From Paraktedonobacter carboxidivorans (GTDB taxonomy: Bacteria > Chloroflexota > Ktedonobacteria > Ktedonobacterales > Ktedonobacteraceae), in assembly GCA_041156125.1 (NCBI GenBank), contig JBEVTI010000023.1, positions 17,125-81,124 on the forward strand: 64,000 bases of DNA. The letters run 5' to 3'. Within the stretch, counting starts at the first letter, position 1; each line of letters opens with the position of its first letter. A model generated the notes under the pieces. It was not told the origin of the DNA. It was given only the letters and a program-made list of their open reading frames with translations, and searched no databases. Shown here piece after piece: positions 42,990 through 51,819 of this stretch. The position numbers and the translations under genes are program-made.

Positions 42990-43850
42990 TCAAGATCCCT
43001 CTGCAGATTTATTGGTCTGGGCTGCCAGAAGCGTCAGTTGTCCGGTAGCCTGATTTATTGCCAGATAGAGAACTTGCTGGTTGTCTAACCAGAAAGGGGA
43101 ACTGGCTGTACCCGTCAGTCTGGCGAATTGTATCGCGCTTCCTGACAGCGTATACGCGTGCAGCACACCACCATCGCTGTAGACCAGGGCGCGATTATCG
43201 GGGGACCAGTCCATACCTAGCAATGGATCTTGCAAGTTAAGGGTAAAAAGCGTCTGGTGATTGACCGGCTTCAGGGCGTGCAGGCTCTCCTGTCCTTGAG
43301 CGCCGATCTGCTCATAGGTCAGAATCTTGCCATCCGGTGACCAGGCGAGACTGCCAATGCTAAAGCTGCCTGGCATCACGAGTGTACGAACACTATTTTG
43401 CTCGGTATCAAAAAGATAGATGGCGTGGCTCGGTCCCTGTATGAGTTGCGCTGAGGGGCTGTTGCCGGGCGTGGCAAGGATTGCCAGGAAACGTCCATCA
43501 GGCGACCAACTCAGACGTTGCGCGACCAGGGGTAGCGTGAAGGTTTTAAACGCCTGAACTGATTTGCCGTCAGGGGTGCTGTTCCAGAGGGTTACCTGTG
43601 TCCCAGTTTCGGTAATCGAAGTGATCTCATTGCTCGCAGAGGGATGCCAACTTGCTGCTAGCGCTGTTGTGCCCAGCAGTTGCATATAATGTCCTGTATG
43701 TACCAGAGCCAGCAGTGGCACCGTCTCGTTCGCTGGATAGATGGTTGTGATAAGCGCAGAACCATCGGGGGCCCATGAGACATCTCTGGCATACCTCATT
43801 GCCAGCTTATTCTGTGCGATTGGATCGGCAAGGTCGGTCGTATACATCAC
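42990..43850 (-). CDS. TolB/WD40-type beta-propeller protein without an export signal
   Basis: The 286-residue product consists of PD40-type repeats: 'DVSWAPDGSALITTIYP', 'RLSWSPDGRFLAILATP', 'SLAWSPDGKILTYEQIG' and 'GMDWSPDNRALVYSDGG'. It starts at GTG (GGAGAGG eight bases upstream) and an in-frame stop lies 13 codons earlier. Most relatives have a signal peptide or membrane helix before the propeller; none is present, so it may have lost its 5' end or act in the cytoplasm as a binding scaffold. Confidence 0.78.
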   Translation of the reverse strand: MMYTTDLADPIAQNKLAMRYARDVSWAPDGSALITTIYPANETVPLLALVHTGHYMQLLGTTALAASWHPSASNEITSITETGTQVTLWNSTPDGKSVQAFKTFTLPLVAQRLSWSPDGRFLAILATPGNSPSAQLIQGPSHAIYLFDTEQNSVRTLVMPGSFSIGSLAWSPDGKILTYEQIGAQGQESLHALKPVNHQTLFTLNLQDPLLGMDWSPDNRALVYSDGGVLHAYTLSGSAIQFARLTGTASSPFWLDNQQVLYLAINQATGQLTLLAAQTNKSAEGS

Positions 43851-44030
43851 GCCAGCCTCTCCTTTGTGGAGGATTGGCTTTGTTCAGACAGCTTTGCATC
43901 CAAAATCCAGGTCCTCGCTTGCTGGTTTCCTGGTGGTTTACCTGCAAGTATCTATGTGTTCAAACTGATAGTGGATTGTACCACTTCTGGCCTTTGCTTG
44001 CCTGAATTTTATTTTTAAAGCTTTGATCTG

Positions 44031-44939
44031 TTGCAGTCTGACAGCAAAAATTGGAGAAAAAGAGCTATTACTTTCCCGCAAACCCGGCGTCTCTATTACG
44101 TATCTCGTTCAACGCTGTTTGATACGCTATGGTTCTTTGTTGCTATTGGTATGATGGCTTTTACGTTTGCGCTGACACAATCCGCTGGCGCAGCTAAAGC
44201 TCAAAACGATGCGGCTGTGCGCGTCGTTCATGCTTCCCCAGGCGCGGGAACCGTCGATGGGTTTGTAGATGGTTCTACGCTGCTCAGCAATTTCGGATTT
44301 GGCACAATTCCCAAGTACGTGATGGTAGCGGCAGGTTCGCATACAATCAAAGTCGCTCCAGCGGGTAAAGGCATTAGCGCGGCGGTGATTACGCAAAGCG
44401 TCACTGTCAACGCCGGGAGCTATTATACAGTTGCCGCGCTTGGCACGAGCGCAAGTGATTTCGCACTTGCTGCTTTCGTTGATACCAACACAGTTTCGAG
44501 TGACAAGGCGGCTGTGCGCGTCTATCATCTTTCTCCCGACGCGGGTCCAGTCGATGTCGCCGCCGGGAGCAGTACGGTAATCAGTGGTCTGATATATAAA
44601 AGTGCCAGTAACTACCTGAGCGTGCCTGGTGGGTCTTATACATTCAATGTAACGGCGACTACCTCCGGTGCTAAAGTACCCTTGCCTGAGACGCTGCAAA
44701 GCGGGATGGTCTACAGCATCTTTGCTGTCGGTTTGCTCAAGGGAACGCCCGCGCTGGCCTTTAAGGTTGCCGCCGTCGCGAGTATTCCTGGCATGCCAAA
44801 TACGGGCAGTGATCCTTCTGCCGCTTCTGTAACCCCGGGTATAGCCTATATTCCCTGGCTGCTGGGCGCTCTGTTTGCGGTACTGCTGGCCAGCGGGGGC
44901 TTTGTGATGCGCCGCTCTCTGCTCTCACGCCAGAAATAG
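44031..44939 (+). CDS. Surface protein with two DUF4397 domains and a sortase-like C-terminal signal
   Basis: A hydrophobic segment at residues 33-53 serves as signal sequence (basic residues before, AGAAKA after). Two DUF4397 units follow: 'AAVRVVHASPGAGTVDGFVDGS' (about 61-150) and 'AAVRVYHLSPDAGPVDVAAGSS' (about 160-250). The end has MPNTG (residues 255-259), a Ser/Thr/Pro stretch, a hydrophobic helix ('IPWLLGALFAVLLASGGFVM') and RRSLLSRQK, which resembles an LPxTG cell-wall sorting signal. The start is TTG; no good ribosome site is visible, so the exact N-terminus is uncertain. Confidence 0.82.
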   Translation: MQSDSKNWRKRAITFPQTRRLYYVSRSTLFDTLWFFVAIGMMAFTFALTQSAGAAKAQNDAAVRVVHASPGAGTVDGFVDGSTLLSNFGFGTIPKYVMVAAGSHTIKVAPAGKGISAAVITQSVTVNAGSYYTVAALGTSASDFALAAFVDTNTVSSDKAAVRVYHLSPDAGPVDVAAGSSTVISGLIYKSASNYLSVPGGSYTFNVTATTSGAKVPLPETLQSGMVYSIFAVGLLKGTPALAFKVAAVASIPGMPNTGSDPSAASVTPGIAYIPWLLGALFAVLLASGGFVMRRSLLSRQK

Positions 44940-44966
44940 CTTCTATCTGCTTATGATGGATAGTCT

Positions 44967-45070
44967 GTGAGTCATCTCTGATTTTGAAAAATCAGGCCAA
45001 AACAGCTTTTGCCTCCCAGTCCTGGAGAAAAGAAGAGGTTTGGCGGGCGCACAGCGCTCGTCAAACCTCT
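44967..45070. repeat. CTGATTTT-motif copy followed by a 17-bp hairpin
   Basis: GTGAGTCATCTCTGATTTTG (from 44967) contains the CTGATTTT/AAAATCAG hairpin also found at 63779 and, degenerate, at 22742. It is followed by a hairpin with arms 45034-45050 and 45054-45070, matching at 15 of 17 positions. It lies 27 bases after the DUF4397 stop codon and may end its transcript. Confidence 0.7.
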
Positions 45071-45179
45071 GCAAAACATATGTTGTTGGCGCATGCGCTT
45101 CTTGGGCGCAAGCTTCCCACGCGATGCGCAACGAAACACCAGGCTAGCTAGCAGACTCAGAGGGAAACATTTCCCTCAA

Positions 45180-45360
45180 GATCTGTTGCAATAGGTCCAG
45201 GGTTTCTCACAAGTCTTTTCCCCCGCCTACCCACCCTGAGAAAAACAGGGAGTGTGGAAAGATGGGCACCCCGGCGCCCATCTTTCCACACTCCTTGAAC
45301 CCTCCAATTGAAACGTTTACAAAAGCGCAAGACGACTTTTGAGAAACCCTGCAATAGATC
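45180..45360. mobile_element. 181-bp MITE-like foldback element
   Basis: The left end reads GATCTGTTGCA, then GGGTTTCTCACAAGTC (45200-45215); the right end is the inverted counterpart (GACTTTTGAGAAACCC, then TGCAATAGATC to 45360). One arm has a nine-base insertion. The centre holds a perfect 19-bp hairpin (45249-45267 and 45276-45294). It has no coding capacity and ends ten bases before the PadR -35 box. Confidence 0.65.
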
Positions 45361-45369
45361 ACCCATCTT

Positions 45370-45398
45370 TTGACAAAACAGCATAGATTCGCGATACT
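45370..45398 (+). promoter_or_regulatory. PadR promoter, leaderless arrangement
   Basis: TTGACA (45370-45375), a 17-base spacer and GATACT (45393-45398) are followed after six bases by the ATG at 45405. Transcription should start at the A of the ATG. No ribosome site is present, which agrees with a leaderless mRNA. Confidence 0.65.
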
Positions 45399-45404
45399 AT
45401 TCTC

Positions 45405-46004
45405 ATGAATCTAACACGACTGATGATCCTGGGATTACTTACCAGGAATGGGCCTCGACACGGCTATCAAATCCGTTATGATGCTGAAGTGACCAATGTC
45501 GGGCGCTGGGGAGGAGTGAGCGTGGGGGCATTGTATCGCGAACTTCGCCAGATGGAATCTGAGACGCTTCTTGAAGCTGTGCGTACAGAACAGATCGGGC
45601 ACCGTCCAGTACGGACCATTTACCGTATCATGCCCGCAGGTCTGAACGCCCTGCGTTTGCTGCGCGAACAAGCGCTGACTGACCTGTATCTCAGCCCCGA
45701 TGCAGTAGGCGTTGCCCTCCTGTTTGGGGGAATTGACGCAGCAGGGGACGTTTTAGCATTTCTGCGAGGGCGAAAGGAGACCATCGAACGGGAGCTTGCA
45801 GGCACCATTGCCGAGCGCGAGCGGCTGGAGGCAACTGGCATACTCGAATCCCTTGACCGCGCAGTCTTCCGGCGGCAAGAGTTCCTGCGTACTGCTGAAT
45901 TGCTGTGGTTTGACGAGTTAGAACAGCGCCTGGCCGAAGCTAAGACAAAACGCTCCCTGGATGCCTCAGGACAAGAAGAGATTGAGGACCAAACCTCGCC
46001 CTGA
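45405..46004 (+). CDS. PadR-family transcriptional regulator
   Basis: The winged helix is typical ('LTRLMILGLLTRNGPRHGYQIRYDAEVTNVGRWGGVSVGALYRELRQME'), and the C-terminal half ('ETIERELAGTIAERERLEATG') is the helical dimerisation region. The length (199 aa) fits. PadR proteins repress stress or catabolic genes; the alditol oxidase gene 219 bases downstream on the same strand is a possible target. Confidence 0.92.
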   Translation: MNLTRLMILGLLTRNGPRHGYQIRYDAEVTNVGRWGGVSVGALYRELRQMESETLLEAVRTEQIGHRPVRTIYRIMPAGLNALRLLREQALTDLYLSPDAVGVALLFGGIDAAGDVLAFLRGRKETIERELAGTIAERERLEATGILESLDRAVFRRQEFLRTAELLWFDELEQRLAEAKTKRSLDASGQEEIEDQTSP

Positions 46005-46223
46005 TTAGTTGATTGGAAAGGAAACTATGAAATGAGGAAAGAAGAGCCACAGAGCAGGGAAGCAGGCATCTCTTGCGCTTCTGCACGCGCTCTCAACAAC
46101 CCACATGAGCAGATCACGCACCCTTCAGTCTCAACTGGCATATAGTATAGTTAGGCAGAGGGGTTGTGTGGGCAGTCAACATTGAGAGCTACCCGTTCTC
46201 CTCGGCAGGCTTAGAGATCGGGC

Positions 46224-47504
46224 ATGAAAAGGAGGAAAGCCATCGCTGAAACGTATGAGCCGGGAATGAACTGGGCCGGTACCTACGCGTACCAGGCAGA
46301 GAAGCTACACCGACCGACAACAATCGAACAGGTGCAGGAGATTGTAGCCGGGGCAGCCAGCGTGCATGTGTTAGGTTCGCGGCACGCGTTCAATAGTATC
46401 GCTGACTCCTCTGAATTGCTCTCGCTTGAGGGCTTGCCCGCGGATATTATCGTTGACCATGAAGCACACACAATCTCCTTCTGTGGGGGAATCACGTATA
46501 GTACACTGGTCAAAACATTTGACGAGGAGGGGGTGGCCTTGCACACGCTCGCCTCGCTGCCCCATATCTCGGTCGCGGGTGCTGTGGCAACGGCCACGCA
46601 TGGCTCAGGGGTCACCTGTGGCAACCTGGCGACAGCGGTCACAGGGCTGGAGATGGTGAGTTCCAGCGGTGAGATCATCAAGGTAGCCAGAGGCGATCCC
46701 GACTTTGACGGTCTGGTGGTCGGACTCGGCGCACTGGGCGCGGTGACTCGGATTACGCTGGAAGTGCAGCCTGCCTATGAAGTAAGGCAGCGGGTATTTG
46801 AGGGACTAAGTTGGCAGGCCCTCTACGAGCACTTCGACGAGATCTTTTCCTGTGGCTACAGTGTTAGCATCTTTACCCGTTGGGGCGAGACGAATGAGCA
46901 GGTTTGGGTCAAGAGCCGGGTAGATGAACCCCAGCAGGTAGATGGTGAGCTCTTCGGCGCAATGGCGGCAACGGCGCAGCTGCACATGATCGCCGGACTC
47001 GATACGGCTGCCTGTACACCACAGTTGGGACAGCCCGGCCTCTGGTCCCACCGCTTACCGCATTTCCGCCCGGACTACACACCGAGCAACGGCGCAGAAA
47101 TCCAGTCCGAGTACCTCGTTCCCCGGCGGCACGCTCTCACGGCTATAGAAGCGCTACGCGACCTGGCAGACGAGATACGACCACTCCTGCTGGTGAGCGA
47201 ACTGCGCCGGGTGGCTGCGGATCGGTTGTGGATGAGCATGAGCTACGAGGAAGACTGTCTCGCCATCCACTTTACCTGGAAGCGTGAGCCAGAGTCCGTG
47301 CGCGAGATGGTCGCCCGGCTTGAGGATGCCCTGGCCCCGTGCGAGGCACGCCCGCACTGGGGCAAGGTCTTCCACGCGGATGCAGCAGCGCTCGCTCCTC
47401 TCTACAAGCGGCATGCCGACTTTGTCCATTTGCAGCACCAGTGCGACCCACGCGGTGCGTTCCGCAACGTCTGGCTAAAGGCCCACGTGCTCGGCAATAC
47501 ATAA
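46224..47504 (+). CDS. aldO: Alditol oxidase (AldO-like, covalent-FAD oxidase)
   Basis: The protein aligns along its length with Streptomyces AldO. GSRHAFN carries His54, the likely covalent FAD attachment residue; 'LASLPHISVAGAVATATHGSG' and 'LGALGAVTRITLEVQPAYE' complete the FAD domain. In the substrate domain 'SELRRVAAD', 'HFTWKRE' and 'RPHWGKVF' hold the Glu, Arg, Thr and Lys that bind and oxidise polyols. The enzyme oxidises the C1 hydroxyl of xylitol or sorbitol with oxygen, giving an aldose and hydrogen peroxide. It is cytoplasmic and 426 residues long. It could convert plant polyols to aldoses for the neighbouring kinase/isomerase locus, though it is on the opposite strand. Confidence 0.9.
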   Translation: MKRRKAIAETYEPGMNWAGTYAYQAEKLHRPTTIEQVQEIVAGAASVHVLGSRHAFNSIADSSELLSLEGLPADIIVDHEAHTISFCGGITYSTLVKTFDEEGVALHTLASLPHISVAGAVATATHGSGVTCGNLATAVTGLEMVSSSGEIIKVARGDPDFDGLVVGLGALGAVTRITLEVQPAYEVRQRVFEGLSWQALYEHFDEIFSCGYSVSIFTRWGETNEQVWVKSRVDEPQQVDGELFGAMAATAQLHMIAGLDTAACTPQLGQPGLWSHRLPHFRPDYTPSNGAEIQSEYLVPRRHALTAIEALRDLADEIRPLLLVSELRRVAADRLWMSMSYEEDCLAIHFTWKREPESVREMVARLEDALAPCEARPHWGKVFHADAAALAPLYKRHADFVHLQHQCDPRGAFRNVWLKAHVLGNT

Positions 47505-47622
47505 GGCAGCGGACAAAGCGCTGTCAGCAAGCCGGGTTTGCTGTTGCCAGGCTGCAAATTTAAGCCAATAGAAACATCAACACCGCTCGTTCTCTCCATG
47601 CATCTCGCTGCGTCTTTCAGAT

Positions 47623-49110
47623 TTAACTCGGACGTTCCTGGATGGCTGCTAGCTGATGGGTTAGAGCGAGTGTAGCTGGATAGAGTTGTCGATATACTTC
47701 ATAGAGTTCATCGTAGATCGGTCTGCTTGAGAGGTCTGGCTGCGTTTGCTCAAGAATAGGATTCCATAGAGCATCTCGTGACGTAAGACTGGCCGCCAGG
47801 GCCGCTAGAAAGGCATCTCCATAGCAGGCTCCAAGCGTTTTTTCAGGAATATCCTGGGGTAGGCCGGTCACGTCCGAGACAATCTGGGTCCAGAGACCCC
47901 CTTTTGTCCCGCCACCAACTGCGACCAGGCGTTTTATGTCTGCTCCCGCCCCCTGCATAACCTCCAGTGTATGGCGTATGCCATAGGCTGTCGCCTCCAG
48001 CAAGGCCCGGTAGATATGGCCGCGTTCGTGACGCAGCGTCAGGCCGCAGATAATGCCACGTGCCTGCGGATCAAAGATTGGCGTGCGCTCGCCAGCAAAG
48101 TAGGGCAAGACCACCAGGCCCTCGGACCCCGGCGTCACATTGCGAGCCTCCTCCACCAGTGTCTCGTAGGCAATGTCGCCCGCGATTTTCCGCAGCCAGG
48201 CGGTCAACGCGCCCGACGTTGCCATGCCGGCTGCCAGCGTATGAGTTCCGGCAAAGACCCCGGCAGTACTCCAGAGCGACGGATGGATCAGGGCCGCGCG
48301 CTGCACCTCAACCAGAAACATCGTCGTGCCATACATGAGCATCAGGTCACCTGGCTCACTCACGCCGACGCTCAGTGCCTCAACCCAGGCGTCAATAGTG
48401 CCAGCCGCAACCGGGATGCCAGCAGGCAAGCCGGTCGCGGCTGCCGCCGACTCAGTCACATAGCCCGCAACATCGGACGGCCAGAGGAGACGCGGCAGGG
48501 TCAGGCCAGGGGCAATCTGTGCCGCCCAGTCCTCAATCCAGCTATTCTCATGAATGTCATAGAGTGGATCGCACTGGCTGGCCGAATGATGGTCCAGAAC
48601 ATACTGACCTGTGAGTCGCTCGACGACGAAAGAACTGGCCATCAAGAGCTGGCGTGTCTGTTGCCAGACCGCCGGTTCATGATGCTGCAACCAGAGCAGT
48701 TTGGGTCCCACCGACTGCGTCGTGAGAGGTGAGCCGCCACGCGCGAGGATCTGCTCGGCTCCGTACTGCCGGGTCAGCTCTGCAATCTCTGCAGTGGCGC
48801 GTGTATCTATGCCATACAGAATCGCAGGTCGTAGAGGTCTACCATGCGCGTCTGCGGCCAGAAAACAGGGACCAATCCCACTGACGCAGAGCGCCACCAC
48901 AGGCTGATCTGCCTGCGGCAGAAGTTCCTGGCAGATCGCCAGAAAGTCCTGCCACCAGATTTCTTCAGCGTCATGCTCAGCCCAGCCGGGACGTGGCAGA
49001 GAGAGCGTATGACTGCGTTCGCTGCTTGCGCGTATCTCGCCTGTAGATGTGACCAGTACGCCCTTGGAACTGGAGGTTCCGATATCGATGCCCAGCACAA
49101 GCTCGCTCAT
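47623..49110 (-). CDS. FGGY-family carbohydrate kinase
   Basis: The 495-residue protein shows both actin-like halves of the FGGY family: 'LGIDIGTSSSKGVLV' (phosphate 1), 'GWAEHDAEEIWW', the catalytic Asp region 'VAAGTIDAWVEAL', and the C-terminal 'LVAVGGGTKGGLWTQIVSDVTGLP'. Xylulose, ribulose or fuculose/rhamnulose are possible substrates. Its start overlaps the stop of the isomerase gene by four bases (ATGA), so the two are coupled, which suggests it phosphorylates the ketose made by that isomerase. Confidence 0.93.
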   Translation of the reverse strand: MSELVLGIDIGTSSSKGVLVTSTGEIRASSERSHTLSLPRPGWAEHDAEEIWWQDFLAICQELLPQADQPVVALCVSGIGPCFLAADAHGRPLRPAILYGIDTRATAEIAELTRQYGAEQILARGGSPLTTQSVGPKLLWLQHHEPAVWQQTRQLLMASSFVVERLTGQYVLDHHSASQCDPLYDIHENSWIEDWAAQIAPGLTLPRLLWPSDVAGYVTESAAAATGLPAGIPVAAGTIDAWVEALSVGVSEPGDLMLMYGTTMFLVEVQRAALIHPSLWSTAGVFAGTHTLAAGMATSGALTAWLRKIAGDIAYETLVEEARNVTPGSEGLVVLPYFAGERTPIFDPQARGIICGLTLRHERGHIYRALLEATAYGIRHTLEVMQGAGADIKRLVAVGGGTKGGLWTQIVSDVTGLPQDIPEKTLGACYGDAFLAALAASLTSRDALWNPILEQTQPDLSSRPIYDELYEVYRQLYPATLALTHQLAAIQERPS

Positions 49111-50525
49111 GCCGCACCTCCAAAACCATCGTAGTCTATGTCCAGTAACTTTGTCATCACGCGCAGCTCTTCTACGTAATTGCCAGGAATGGCATGAATG
49201 TGATTTGAGCCGTAGCGGCCAAGAAACTCCTCGTAAGGTGCGTCGAAACGCGCGAAAGCATGGGGCCAGCTATAATCACTTTGCCGCATCAACTGCTCAT
49301 TCAATTCGTCATCGAACTGCTCAAAGGTACCACGCAACACATGCATACGGTAGCGCCCCTGCAGTCGTGTGAGCCGCGCAAACGTAAAATCGCCAGGCGC
49401 GGCAAGGTGATGAATGGACGCGCCGCCAGCTTTAAAATAGAAGCCCTCAGGATAGAGATGGACATGCCGCATGTTCTCTGCCGGATCAGCACTGCGAGCC
49501 GCGAACCATGTCGCGTGCTGTCCCGAATTACACAGATCCCAGATGTTCTGCGCGCTGTGATAATGGCGCACGTCCGCGAACAGCACAGGCGTATGTGACA
49601 GTCCCTTGAGCAACTGCATGGTCAGGGCAGCGTCCATATCTGCTTCGGTCGCGCAGACATGCGTGGCCTTGGGACCATCCCAATCATAGGGATCATTGAG
49701 AAAGGCCTCGGTCACATCCATGGTTGCAAAATGGGTTGTCAGTTCAGGCTGACCCTTGATGCCGGAAAAATCCAGATGCCATTCATCAATCAGTTCGCGC
49801 ATAGCATAGTAGGAAGCAATCTGCCGTTCGAGTAGTTCAGGCGTGAGCTGTTTGCCGTCATAATGCACACAAGCCGCGTGTTTTTCGAGCCAACTGCGGG
49901 CCGCGCGCACACGCGACTTTGCCACCAGTTCAGAACGGCGCACCAGTTCCCATTGATCGATCTCCTCCACATCCACGCCGAACTTTTCCATCCACAGTTC
50001 GGTAGATGAGACCGCCGTATACATGCCCATCGGGCGACCACCGATGCGACCAAACGTGCTCCCGGAGAGTGCATGCACAGAGGCCGCTGCTCGTGTATAC
50101 TGCTCTATGCTAGCGAGCACAGCCGGATCGGCGATATCGCCCCAGGCACGGCCATAGGTGCGGCCTATCTGGTCAAGACCTCCCGCCGCCGCTAGCATGC
50201 CGACCATACCTGGATAGCGAGGATTGAGCGTTGAAAAAAGCAGCAGTGTACCAGGCGTACTATGCGCGGCCAGCATACTAAAATGAGGAAATGCCCAGAC
50301 AGGAAGATTGAAAATTGTCAGATCAGGACGAGCATCAGCTACATACCTGGCTTCCCGGGTTGCCAGTTCGTTGGTCCAGATCACCTCCCGTCCTTTGATA
50401 ACCTCATGGCCACTTTCAGTCAATGTCGCGCTAATCTTCTGCTCGATATCCGCCAGGAAGCCTGTCAGATCGTTATGGACAAAATCTCGACCATCAGAAA
50501 AAGTCAGTAATCCAATACGGGCCAT
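49107..50525 (-). CDS. L-fucose/L-arabinose isomerase-family protein
   Basis: This 472-residue protein belongs to the fucose/arabinose isomerase-like superfamily: N-terminal Rossmann-type segments ('RIGLLTFSDGRDFVH', 'ARPDLTIFNLPVWAFPH'), a middle 'GGRPMGMYTAV' region and a C-terminal metal/substrate domain ('LFADVRHYHS', 'SNHIHAIPGNYVEEL'). It would convert an aldose to a ketose with Mn2+. The exact sugar is not deducible. The ATG at 50523-50525 follows AAAGGAG. Together with the coupled kinase it forms the metabolic end of the sugar locus. Confidence 0.88.
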   Translation of the reverse strand: MARIGLLTFSDGRDFVHNDLTGFLADIEQKISATLTESGHEVIKGREVIWTNELATREARYVADARPDLTIFNLPVWAFPHFSMLAAHSTPGTLLLFSTLNPRYPGMVGMLAAAGGLDQIGRTYGRAWGDIADPAVLASIEQYTRAAASVHALSGSTFGRIGGRPMGMYTAVSSTELWMEKFGVDVEEIDQWELVRRSELVAKSRVRAARSWLEKHAACVHYDGKQLTPELLERQIASYYAMRELIDEWHLDFSGIKGQPELTTHFATMDVTEAFLNDPYDWDGPKATHVCATEADMDAALTMQLLKGLSHTPVLFADVRHYHSAQNIWDLCNSGQHATWFAARSADPAENMRHVHLYPEGFYFKAGGASIHHLAAPGDFTFARLTRLQGRYRMHVLRGTFEQFDDELNEQLMRQSDYSWPHAFARFDAPYEEFLGRYGSNHIHAIPGNYVEELRVMTKLLDIDYDGFGGAA

Positions 50526-50650
50526 AGTTGTTTCTCCTTTGTTTAGTACAACACTGTAGCCTTTCACTTCGCCAGACCCTTCTCGCTACCACGCCCTCGA
50601 AAAAGATAAAAGCTCCCCAAATCCAACACAAGGTCATGTTAGACTCGTTT

Positions 50651-51754
50651 TCATTTCTGTAATCGTTGTCGCACCGAGCCGCGTTTAATCAGCTTCGTGG
50701 GAATAGTCCACTTGATCAGCGAAAGCGTCGTTTCCTGTCCAGGAAGATCGATCAGACCAAGCAAGCGTTCAGCTGCGACTTTGCCCATGGCTTCGCCGGA
50801 AACCTGCACAGAGGTTAAGGGAGGCTGAAGCACCTGGGCTTCCTCTATATCGTCAAAGCCAATAATAGAAATATCGCCGGGAATGGAAACCCCGCGCAGC
50901 GCCGCTGCTCTATATGCTCCGATGGCGGTTTTATCGCTTACCGCGAAGACAGCAGTTGGTGGATCGGGAAGATCGAGCAGGAGATGCATCTCGCCAAAAC
51001 CTTTCTCCTCCCCATGAGAGACGCGCGGTGGGACCAGTTGAGGGTCGGGACCCAGGCCTGCTCGTTGCATTGCCAGCATGTAACCGGCCTGGCGTTCTCC
51101 CAGGGTCCAATATTTCGAGGGGCCGCGAATAAAACCAATGCGCTCGTGCCCCATTTCCAGCAAATACTGAGTGGCCGCGTAAGCTCCAGCGAAATTATCC
51201 GGCACAATCGCGGGCAGTTCTATACCGGGAAGAAAGTGATCAACCATAACGACTGGTAAGCTGCTCTCTACCGCAGCTTGCACCCACTTTGGGCTGAGAT
51301 CGCCACCTCCCAGAATAATCAAGCCAGCGGTGGCGCTATGTTCCCAATGGCTGACAGGAGGAACATCCATAGGAGAAACAAACTCAAAGATCACGCGATA
51401 GTTCTCGCGGCGAGCCACTTCGTCGATACCAATCAGAATCGCCTTATTAAAAGGATCTGACGTAGGAGCTACAGGTAAGCGCTCAATCATAATATTGATG
51501 GTCTGTTGATTGAGAGAGGGGCGTCGTACTGGCGGCTCGTACCCTAACAGACGAGCGGTATCAAGCACGCGCTGGCGCGTTGCCAGGGCGATACCTTTTT
51601 TCTCATTCAAGACAAGTGAAACTGTGCCAACCGACACGCCGGCCTGTCCGGCAATATCCCGCAATGTAACCATGCGTAGCACTGTTGCTGGCTCTGTTTG
51701 TTTCTGCGATTCCAAAAGTGTTTCCCTGATTTTCCTAGTCGTTCTACAATACAT
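50651..51754 (-). CDS. LacI-family transcriptional regulator of the second sugar locus
   Basis: The HTH is 'VTLRDIAGQAGVSVGTVSLVLNEKKGIALATRQRVLDTARLLGY', followed by the ligand domain ('GIDEVARRENYRVIFEFVS', 'TAVFAVSDKTAIGAYRAAALRGVSIPGDISIIGFDDIEEAQ'). A 27-residue extension precedes the HTH; ATG at 51673 is an alternative start. It is embedded between the isomerase and the transporter genes, all on one strand, and is expected to bind sites upstream of the binding-protein gene. Confidence 0.93.
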   Translation of the reverse strand: MYCRTTRKIRETLLESQKQTEPATVLRMVTLRDIAGQAGVSVGTVSLVLNEKKGIALATRQRVLDTARLLGYEPPVRRPSLNQQTINIMIERLPVAPTSDPFNKAILIGIDEVARRENYRVIFEFVSPMDVPPVSHWEHSATAGLIILGGGDLSPKWVQAAVESSLPVVMVDHFLPGIELPAIVPDNFAGAYAATQYLLEMGHERIGFIRGPSKYWTLGERQAGYMLAMQRAGLGPDPQLVPPRVSHGEEKGFGEMHLLLDLPDPPTAVFAVSDKTAIGAYRAAALRGVSIPGDISIIGFDDIEEAQVLQPPLTSVQVSGEAMGKVAAERLLGLIDLPGQETTLSLIKWTIPTKLIKRGSVRQRLQK

Positions 51755-51819
51755 TCCTCTAGAGTGTACCTTGAAAGAGCATAAACGTAAACTCCCCTTT
51801 TACTCGTCAGTTTGAAAAT

